Assembly (NCBI GenBank): GCA_964478165.1
Contig: CAYZGU010000017.1
Coordinates: forward strand, 1 to 45,170
Length of the DNA: 45,170 nucleotides
Reading direction: 5' to 3'
DNA from: CAYZGU01 sp964478165
GTDB lineage: Bacteria; Poribacteria; WGA-4E; JAJDTR01
Under the pieces are notes generated by a model. It had not been told where the DNA came from. It saw only the letters and a list, made by a program, of their open reading frames with translations, and did no database searches. Positions 18,274-25,393 of this stretch are shown here, in pieces (position 1 is the first letter of the stretch; every line of letters begins with the position of its first letter). Position numbers and translations under genes: made by a program.

Positions 18274-19488
18274 TCAATCGAATTGATATGCGCTCTGATT
18301 ACACGCTTTACCCTTACCCCGAATAATGTCGCCTCGTTGCCAAGTGCGAATCGTGCTAGGGATGTAATGGTCAGTCGGAAACATGTCATTTAGCTGGACT
18401 TGCGTGAACCAGTCACACCGAAAATCATTTTTGGCTGATGGCGCAAAAGATTTGTGCGTGTCTGTGTAACCATACACGCGGCACAAGCCGGTTGGTTCCT
18501 CAACATCGCAGATGTAGGACATCCAAGAAACATTTAGGTCCAGTTGCGTTCTAACCAGGGACTGTAGAGATCCTATTCGTGAACCCACGTCCCAACCAAC
18601 TACTTGGTTCTTTTCTTCCCAGCCGGTGCCACCGGGCAAATCCCAACGCTGATTTTCTATATCATATACTAGAAGGAAATCCGATTGTTCTGTGGATGGT
18701 CGATCGATAAGCAAGCGTGTCGTCATCAAGGGCATATCAGTATGAAGTGCTAGCAGGCGTTTTCCTAGGTCACTTAAAGAGGAATGGGCGGCCTGATTGT
18801 ACTGATAATGACCAGCGGCAGGTGGAGCGTTGACAGCGCAATACTTATTGAACATACCTGAACGGTTTTTTGTAGAATTGCCACCCGGTGCCCAATGCCA
18901 GGTATACATGTTTAAAAGCATTAAATCTCCAGCCTTCAGTTCAGGATCGATAAAGGGATTTAAATCGTTTGTATCAGGCTGTTTAACATCCCAAATACGC
19001 GTAGTTGTGTCAATAATACGATGGAGTTTGTGAGATTTAGGGGAAACCAAAAGTGGACCAAATTCAGAGTTGAAATCGGTTAGCGGGACGATAGCAAACA
19101 ACCAGTTCATAGATGAGCCAACTGGACGCCAGCGCTTATAGTCATTGTGTTTTCGCGATCCTTTGTCACCTGGAGTACGCACGTATGCAACGTAAGCAGA
19201 CAGATGGGATCGTGCTCCAAGCAAGCATTCAACGGCATCGATAATTTCTGGGTGTTCAGCAATAGGTGCGAACCCCGGATGAACTCCCAACTTGTTTCCG
19301 CTAATCGTATACTTGCCTGGTTCAGGATAGTTCAGGGAATAAGAATCGCTAGGCGCGTGTTCTTCGACAAGATTGCGAAGTTTATGCGTCCCATTAGGAG
19401 ACAATACATTTCGAAGAATGAGAAATCCGTTTTCATTATAATCAGTGATCTGTTCGTTGCTGAGAGCGTTAGTGTGAATCACAGCCAT
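18274..19488 (-). CDS. PhyH-type oxygenase fused to a degenerate Nudix-like domain
   Basis: 404 residues; ribosome site GAGGTG 5-6 nt before the ATG. Residues 10-220 form a PhyH oxygenase: D-Y-N-E-N-G-F-L-I-L-R (16-26), metal ligands H114 and D116 (R-K-H-N-D-Y), distal H198 (Y-T-W-H-W-A-P-G-G-N) and R209. Residues 255-395 resemble a Nudix fold: an R-W-D-L-P-G-G entry (281-287) like the start of a Nudix box, a G-x5-E spacing to E292, then D-V-G-S-R-I where R-E-x-x-E-E is expected. The metal-binding Glu pair is missing, so this domain probably binds rather than hydrolyses a nucleotide-like ligand. Such a fusion could tether or sense the oxygenase substrate. The TauD-like pseudogene starts 34 nt downstream on the same strand. 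Confidence 0.85.
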   Translation of the reverse strand: MAVIHTNALSNEQITDYNENGFLILRNVLSPNGTHKLRNLVEEHAPSDSYSLNYPEPGKYTISGNKLGVHPGFAPIAEHPEIIDAVECLLGARSHLSAYVAYVRTPGDKGSRKHNDYKRWRPVGSSMNWLFAIVPLTDFNSEFGPLLVSPKSHKLHRIIDTTTRIWDVKQPDTNDLNPFIDPELKAGDLMLLNMYTWHWAPGGNSTKNRSGMFNKYCAVNAPPAAGHYQYNQAAHSSLSDLGKRLLALHTDMPLMTTRLLIDRPSTEQSDFLLVYDIENQRWDLPGGTGWEEKNQVVGWDVGSRIGSLQSLVRTQLDLNVSWMSYICDVEEPTGLCRVYGYTDTHKSFAPSAKNDFRCDWFTQVQLNDMFPTDHYIPSTIRTWQRGDIIRGKGKACNQSAYQFD

Positions 19489-19640
19489 AATAGCACCTCA
19501 AGTATAGTCTGGCGGATTTGTGCCGGACGTCTAAGGATGGTTTTCAATAGCGTAACATGCTTGGCGATGAAGCCCGAAATTTTGATGTTTCTTGGTTTGC
19601 GTGATTGCAGCTGATGCAAATCAAAGGGGGAGGTTTAGTC

Positions 19641-20519
19641 ATGTTCGAAGGCTTCACAAATATTCAAATCACGGCGGATGGCGTGTCTATCAATCTTATG
19701 TGGTGATACGGGACCACCACTCTTGCTGTTGCATGGGTATCCCCAAACCCACGTGGAATGGCACAAAATTGCGATCAAATTGGCAACTTATTACACAGTA
19801 GTCGCGCCCGATTTGCGTGGATACTGTGATAGCGAAAAACCGAGCGCGGTTGATGGCGGTTTGAGTGTTTATTGTAAACGTACGCTCCCACTAGACCTGG
19901 TGGAGGTGATGGCTCATCTTGGCTTCGACGCTTTCCATGTTGTTGGTCATGACCGCGGTGTGCGCGTTACACATCGCATGGGGCTCGATTTTCCCAACGC
20001 GGTCAGGATACTTACATCGCTCGACGTCGTGCCCTCGCAGGCAGCCGTTGACGACATGGATACCCAACTAGCCTGATCCTGGTTTCATTGACACCTGATG
20101 TGTCAATGAAACCGTTTCCCGAAACCCTGATCGGGAACAGTGTCGAAGCCTATCTAAACTTACCACCGGAGCAATGGTGCGCAATCGAAGATTCGATTAC
20201 TTCTGAAGCGTACGCCGAGTATCTACGGTGCTTCAGGAATTCTCAGACAATTTGCGCAATCTGTCTGACTACCCTGGAATCGAATTTGACCTGAAGCACG
20301 ATGACGAGAATCGAGGTTGTAAACTAACCTGTCCGGTGGTGGTACTGTGGGATGGAAAAGCGACCAGATTGGAAGGCCGGCGCTAGATTGGACATGCGTT
20401 CCGTCTGGCAAGAACGGGCTATTGGTGTGCGCGGCAGCGAGCTCAACTGCGGCCATTTTCTGCCGGAAGAACTTCCGCTAGAAGCCACAATCGAAGTGCT
20501 AGAGTTCTTATCAAAATGA
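19641..20519 (+). pseudogene. Alpha/beta hydrolase (haloacetate dehalogenase/epoxide hydrolase-like), heavily damaged
   Basis: Starts at ATG 19641 after GGGGGAGG. The reading passes through several frames but the order of motifs is that of the fluoroacetate dehalogenase/epoxide hydrolase group: L-L-L-L-H-G-Y-P-Q-T, A-P-D-L-R-G-Y, nucleophile motif V-V-G-H-D-R-G (Asp), cap region, P-V-V-V-L-W, and N-C-G-H-F-L-P-E-E with the catalytic His, ending L-E-F-L-S-K and TGA 20517-20519. Lesions: frame change near 19700, two in-frame TGA codons at expected Trp positions (20074-20076 and 20089-20091), and frame changes near 20102, 20262 and 20365. A 13-bp perfect palindrome (20081-20113) lies at the third lesion. 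Clearly non-functional. Confidence 0.85.
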
Positions 20520-20736
20520 CAATGCCGCTCAGCGAACGGCACCTGGTTACGTTGAATTCACCGCTACCGCCCCAATTCGGTCCAGTACCTTGAAAAGCCC
20601 GATCTCATCGTAAGTGGTCCCATCCAAACTCCGATGGTGCAACACATTGGATAAGAACTTGTTTCACGATTCTGCATGTCTCAACCCGGCAGATTTTCAA
20701 AAGTAGAATGATTCCTCAAGTAAGTTGTTAGTTCAG

Positions 20737-21852
20737 TTAAAAGCAAAAGGCTTCGATCATTTGACGATAAATAACTTCCGCCTGGTGCATTTGCTCCACC
20801 GTAATCCATTCTCCAACAGTGTGTGCTTGGGCAATATTTCCTGGTCCCAAGACAACCAATTCAATTGAATCCTGGAGGGCAAATGCATCTGTGCCAAATG
20901 GGACAGTTTTAGGTTGCTGACCCGTGACGTGGGACGCGGTTTGCACCAATTTTCCATCCGGTGAGGTATAAAAGGGCGAACCCAACCGGCTAGAAACTTC
21001 CAGGCTATAACCCTCGGCTTTGGTTCTGATTATTGAACACAGGTCGTCAGCGCGGTCGTCGGGCATCGTACGGAAACTAATGGTGCAAGTCGTCTTAGCC
21101 GCGGTCACGTTGGTAGGCCCCCCGCCATCATTAAGCCGCATGTTGAAACCAGGGGTCGGCGGATTAAACTCGTAATTTCTAAACGACTCATCTTCCTTAA
21201 CTACTTTTGCAAGTTCAGCCATTTCAGCTAAAAAGGGTGCCATCATAAAATTGGCTGATATTCCTCGATCCGTGCTGGTATGTGCTGCTTCCCCATAGGC
21301 CGTTACCACAATGTGACAGCCACCCTTGTGAGCATAAACGGGTGCAAGTTCAGTTGGTTCAGCAATGATGCCGTGGGTCGGACCATCGTTCCTGAATAAA
21401 GTTGATTCCCTGGCAACTTGTGCAGCACCTCCGCTGCCAACCTCTTCATCAGCCGTTACAACAACATAGACCGGGCACTTTAGCTGTGGAACATTAACAG
21501 TTGTCGAGGCAATGATGGTCGCGGCCAAGGGGCCTTTCATATCGCAACTACCTCGGCCAATCAGGTGACCACCCTCGACAACTGGGTTGAAGGCTGCCCA
21601 ATCCTGCTCCTGACCGGGAACGGTATCTGAATGCGAGAACAGAGCGAAACCACCTCGGCCCTGTCCAATTTTCGCCACTAAACTCACCTTTTCTTCTTGG
21701 TTATCATCGATATAGCTTAGACGTTCCACCTCGAAACCCAGTTGTATGAGTCGGTTTTGCAGTAGATCGGAGACCTCGACATTGCTCCAACGACTTACGG
21801 ATGGTACCGCTATAATATCTTTAGCTAACTCGATTGAATCAAGTTTCTTCAT
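20737..21852 (-). CDS. M20 family zinc deacylase/peptidase (ArgE/DapE type)
   Basis: 371 residues, the usual length of ArgE/DapE/acetylornithine deacetylase-type enzymes. Expected metal and catalytic residues are all present: H74 and D76 (F-S-H-S-D-T-V-P), bridging D104 (G-R-G-S-C-D-M-K-G), catalytic E136 with metal ligand E137 (T-A-D-E-E-V-G), E165 (A-E-P-T) and H344 (A-Q-A-H-T-V-G-E-W). The H-T-S dimerisation-domain region (191-193) is also typical. It hydrolyses an N-acyl bond of an amino acid or related compound in the cytoplasm; acetylornithine is one option, but no arginine genes are nearby. Ribosome site AGAGGA is 7 nt upstream of the ATG. Confidence 0.95.
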   Translation of the reverse strand: MKKLDSIELAKDIIAVPSVSRWSNVEVSDLLQNRLIQLGFEVERLSYIDDNQEEKVSLVAKIGQGRGGFALFSHSDTVPGQEQDWAAFNPVVEGGHLIGRGSCDMKGPLAATIIASTTVNVPQLKCPVYVVVTADEEVGSGGAAQVARESTLFRNDGPTHGIIAEPTELAPVYAHKGGCHIVVTAYGEAAHTSTDRGISANFMMAPFLAEMAELAKVVKEDESFRNYEFNPPTPGFNMRLNDGGGPTNVTAAKTTCTISFRTMPDDRADDLCSIIRTKAEGYSLEVSSRLGSPFYTSPDGKLVQTASHVTGQQPKTVPFGTDAFALQDSIELVVLGPGNIAQAHTVGEWITVEQMHQAEVIYRQMIEAFCF

Positions 21853-22492
21853 TGAACGTTCCTCTTAAATTTGCGCGGATTTGAACCGTCTTCCTTACCA
21901 ACTGGGTTATCCGACCTGTTCCTATGGTTTGGGTGGAGTAAATGCGCCTCAATAACTTTCACCGATTGATACAAATCGCATTTGAATCCCAACACTCCAG
22001 TGTTTCGACCATCGATCTGATTCTCATCTGCATGAAATTCGGTAACCTTCTGATTAGAGAGGCTTCCTGAATTTCAGTTCGCTGAGGAATCAATCTTTTT
22101 CTTGTTTCTGCCATTGTTATAACTTTACGGAAATCGGTAATCTCCCACGAAAAGACGAGTAGGTTGGTCCACAACCTGACGCGAGTTGCAGTAGAAGGAG
22201 CTGGGAATCAATTCCTGAAGTGGTTTGTTAACTTATTGAGTTTTCGTCGATCATCAGATTCTCCAGGATAACCTCGGCGTAGGTTTGGAATGACTCGAGC
22301 TATTATCATTCAGTGGTTACAAACGTTGGACAACTGATTATACGTAGAAAACCAGGAGAAGCAGCAGATCTGTTGCTTTTGACGATTCTAATTTAGTTGT
22401 ATTATACTGCTCATCGATAGGAGAACTCTACAATTTCCTCACAGTACTAGCCCAGAGCAGTAATAAATCTTTCTTGGTTCTCCGTCGATATG
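21853..22492. other. Gene-poor gap; weak tRNA-like relic next to the M20 gene
   Basis: 640 nt without a supportable gene. On the minus strand at about 21868-21915 the sequence reads like fragments of a tRNA: a D-loop-like CCCAGTTGGTAAGG followed after 6 nt by a T-loop-like GGTTCAAATCC, but the anticodon arm is absent and the T stem pairs poorly. It can only be a relic or a coincidence. Confidence 0.35.
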
Positions 22493-23386
22493 TTAATATC
22501 GCGTCAAACTCGGCTTTTGAGCGCTCGTGTTTTCGATCGCCTCGATCAAGGCACTGATGTAGCCGAACTGGAAATCCCACGCTTGATTTACACGGTTGGA
22601 TACGCCTTCAGATGCCAAGTCTCGGCGAAATTGTGAAGTCCCCCGCGAATGTTGCGAAAGTGGACATTGAAAATTTCTTCCGTTCGGCGAAGTATTTTAC
22701 AATTGGTGGTAGCTCCTTTGCGGGATTTTCCAAGCCCTCGCCGGCTACTCCACCGCAAAAATTGAATCTGTGGTTCGGGCTATCCACAAGTTCGCTAAAT
22801 CGGTTTAAACCTTCAAAAACAGGCCAATCCCATTTCTCGACACCATTTAGCACCGGCGCGGGGGGATTCTCCAGGTGACATGCTAACTGAACCCTATATC
22901 CCTCGGATACGCGAATTACAGGCTCCAAGAAATAGGCCGCTCGTTCAAACAACGTTTCGCGACACACTACTCCAGCATTGTATAGCCTGTTGTTTTCGTA
23001 GCGCGAGAGTTTGAAAGTGCTGTACTGCTACCACCGCGATTCAGCGTACCCCCGGGTCGCTGAACGATACCATCATTACCTTCCGCATCAGCACACAAGA
23101 GTTATAGTTTAGACCACGTAGGCCCGTTCTCCCGACGTTTTCAATGTAGTTGCAGAACCGTCAATATCGCTATCGCGACGAGAATCAGTCGCCGTGGTGA
23201 TGCTGGGATTTGGATTCGCGTGGACCATCTCGAGTTCCACCGTATATGTGGCGCTTCTTCCCTGTGTCGTGCAAGTGTTGCCATATCGAAGCAATCTACT
23301 GCGGCATCAAAATGCGTTACGCCATGACGGACCAGGAATTCCATTCCAATCTTTGATGTACCGAAATATTGTGTGCCCACATACAT
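22493..23386 (-). pseudogene. uxuA: Mannonate dehydratase remnant
   Basis: Pieces in several minus-strand frames line up with mannonate dehydratase (D-mannonate to 2-keto-3-deoxygluconate, hexuronate breakdown). From the N-terminus: M-Y-V-G-T-Q (ATG 23384-23386) with F-L-V-R-H-G-V; then L-R-G-L-N-Y-N; K-L-S-R-Y-E-N-N-R-L-Y-N; E-R-A-A-Y-F-L-E-P-V; a long piece with L-A-C-H, P-P-A-P-V-L-N-G, F-E-G-L-N-R-F and K-E-L-P-P-I-V-K-Y-F-A-E-R-K-K; after a missing base near 22675, I-F-N-V-H-F-R-N-I-R-G-G; and finally F-Q-F-G-Y-I-S-A-L-I-E-A before TAA 22493-22495. The segment between the R-N-I-R-G-G region and the C-terminus is largely deleted. Several frameshifts and an internal deletion make this a dead gene. 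Confidence 0.8.
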
Positions 23387-23474
23387 TTCTTGGATTTTTG
23401 CATTGGTCAACAACTGAATCTTTTGAGCAAACAGCCTCAAAATAGAAATAATACCGAGACTAACACTGACTGAT

Positions 23475-24536
23475 TCAGTTCGAGGGGATGTGATAACCTT
23501 CTTTCATCACCTCAATTTCGTAGAGGCTTCCTCCTGCTGTAATATATAGCGTTTTGGGTGTCACGCCGCGAGAAAACGCTACATTCGTTGGGAGTTCTTT
23601 CGTTGGGATATGTCCCAGTTCTTTGCCCTCGGGTGAATAGACATTTATTCCAGGACGGTTCGCATCGCGCACTGCTACGTACAGATTCCCCTCAACATCC
23701 ACAACCAGACCGTCGGGTCCGTCTTGCGGATAGTAGTCGACCAGTACTCTTCGAAATGCTGCAGTTCCATCTACGGCTAAGTCGTACGCTAGTAGAGCCA
23801 TCCGTCCTTTGTGAATTGCAACGCCGTTTGGAAGGCGGTCAAATCCTGTTGCTCCATTGTCGTTGCTAACAACGTACAACGTCTTTTGATTAGGTGAAAC
23901 TGCAACACCATTTGGTTTTCCCGCATTGGTGATAATACGGTGAATAGAGCCGTCTGGGTCTATGCGATACACGCCCATAACAGGTTGTTCGAGCGGTTCA
24001 TGGCCCAGGTATCGCGGATCGCTGAAATAGATGCGCCCTTTTTCATCGATAGTGATATCGTTGGGCGAATTAAATGGACGCCCTTCGTATAATCCGGCAA
24101 TAATCTCACTTTTTCCCGTTGTCATATCCGTTCGCGTAACGCGGCGCCCACCAAAGTCTGCGCCCTCAGCTACGATTAGTCGGCCTTCAGCATCAAATTT
24201 TATGCCGTTGGACATGCCACTTGGAGAACGGAAGATGCTGGTTTTTCTAAGGTTGGGTTCATATTTCCAGATGTGGCCCGCTTTCATTCCGGACTGAGAG
24301 GTGAAAGTAATGTCGCTGAAGTAAACAGTACCATTTGGTGCCACAGCAGGTCCTTCAGTGAAAAAACCATCGCCGAAGACTTCTTTCAACTCCGCGCCAC
24401 TAGGTATGATACTCGGATCCCCGCTAGGTTTTAGTTCTTTACTGTTTGCCGGGCAGACACCTGTACAAACGAAGTTGATTATCAGAATAAACAATACACA
24501 GTAGTACTTGTGTTGAAGATGATGATTGGATAACAT
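23475..24536 (-). CDS. SMP-30/gluconolactonase-like secreted lactonase
   Basis: The ATG at 24534-24536 has AAGGAAGA about 5 nt upstream and begins a signal peptide (hydrophobic 11-25, then C-T-G-V-C-P-A), so I prefer it to an in-frame start at 24641. 353 residues. The six-bladed propeller of the SMP-30/gluconolactonase/LRE family is evident from repeated G-x-(I/V/L)-Y-(F/V)-(S/A)-D segments. Metal ligands fall at E61 (F-F-T-E-G-P), N159 (S-P-N-D-I), N209 (K-P-N-G-V-A) and D275 (G-P-D-G-L-V-V-D). The enzyme opens sugar lactones such as glucono-1,5-lactone, here probably in the periplasm or outside. It lies beside a dead mannonate dehydratase, fitting a sugar-acid theme. Confidence 0.93.
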   Translation of the reverse strand: MLSNHHLQHKYYCVLFILIINFVCTGVCPANSKELKPSGDPSIIPSGAELKEVFGDGFFTEGPAVAPNGTVYFSDITFTSQSGMKAGHIWKYEPNLRKTSIFRSPSGMSNGIKFDAEGRLIVAEGADFGGRRVTRTDMTTGKSEIIAGLYEGRPFNSPNDITIDEKGRIYFSDPRYLGHEPLEQPVMGVYRIDPDGSIHRIITNAGKPNGVAVSPNQKTLYVVSNDNGATGFDRLPNGVAIHKGRMALLAYDLAVDGTAAFRRVLVDYYPQDGPDGLVVDVEGNLYVAVRDANRPGINVYSPEGKELGHIPTKELPTNVAFSRGVTPKTLYITAGGSLYEIEVMKEGYHIPSN

Positions 24537-24687
24537 ATTGTCTTCCTTTGGTGAGGTGAACAGATTTCCTATCCTCTCACGAGAGCAAACTGAGTATGTA
24601 AGGGATGAAAGAAAGGATACGAGGATGAGATTGCAAACCACAACTTCTAACTGAAGTTAGCAAAAGAGCACCGTTGATCCAGTCTGA

Positions 24688-25023
24688 TCACAACCCAATA
24701 TCCTTTTTCGCCTCTTTAGGAACCGTCGGTTGTTCCCGGATGTCATCGATTTGAATGCAATTCCTCAGTTTGAGAACATGACACATTTCCGGACTACGGA
24801 ACACTTGGCTGGGCAAAAACCTGCCATTCTGTCTGACATTGTGACACCTGTCGAGGCAATGGTTGAGAAACTTAATCCGTGTGTATCGCACTTCTTTAAG
24901 TGCCTGACGCGCTTTTTGAACATTTGTGATAATGTCCTTGCTGACGATCTTGCTGCCGGTGGGGAAGGAGAGTTCTGAAACCGTCTTCTCATCAGTGGAA
25001 TGAGTAAGAAAACCACTGGTCAT
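24688..25023 (-). CDS. Hypothetical protein, 111 residues
   Basis: ATG 25021-25023 is preceded by GAGGGTG only about 1-4 nt away, which is close. The protein is polar and basic in the middle (Q-K-A-R-Q-A-L-K-E-V-R-Y-T-R-I-K-F) with no signal peptide, no membrane segment and no motif I recognise. Codon composition looks more like real genes than most frames in the gaps. It may be a complete small gene or a surviving fragment of a larger one. Not assigned. Confidence 0.35.
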   Translation of the reverse strand: MTSGFLTHSTDEKTVSELSFPTGSKIVSKDIITNVQKARQALKEVRYTRIKFLNHCLDRCHNVRQNGRFLPSQVFRSPEMCHVLKLRNCIQIDDIREQPTVPKEAKKDIGL

Positions 25024-25393
25024 GCACCCTCACTAACATGGATTAATCGGATTCCAGGAGAGGTGAAAATTCTGGTTCGAAAACAGCCGACAACCTTGGC
25101 CAAGCCTGACACTCGGGGCTCAACAGCAAATGGACCACTCTGGCAGTAAGCTATGCTTCTACACCTGTGGCATCAGAGGTTCTCACCGGGGTACGGGTTA
25201 GGCGAATCAAACGCTTATTTGGATCTCTTTAGCATTACGCGCGTAACTGGTCCCGTAGAGATCGGATGTGGGAACAGTTACGGTTTCCGGCTTACCTGTC
25301 CTATTTTTCTGTCGAGAGGTAACCTCATGTAAATGATATTTTTCAGATTGATTTTTACGCCCGTATCATGCGGACCAGGAAGCTCACAGTTCT
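25024..25393. other. Gap downstream of gyrA; nothing recognised
   Basis: 370 nt between the gyrA stop and the hypothetical gene. No coding frame with support, no clear terminator hairpin after gyrA, and no repeat. Confidence 0.4.

Noticed and set aside
7557..20091. TGA codons at expected Trp positions (7557-7559, 20074-20076, 20089-20091) as a sign of TGA=Trp recoding
   Set aside because: Intact genes in the window use TGG for Trp and end at TGA (for example the isomerase at 4506, SGNH hydrolase at 14220, SDR at 17136). The affected genes also carry frameshifts, so these are pseudogene mutations.
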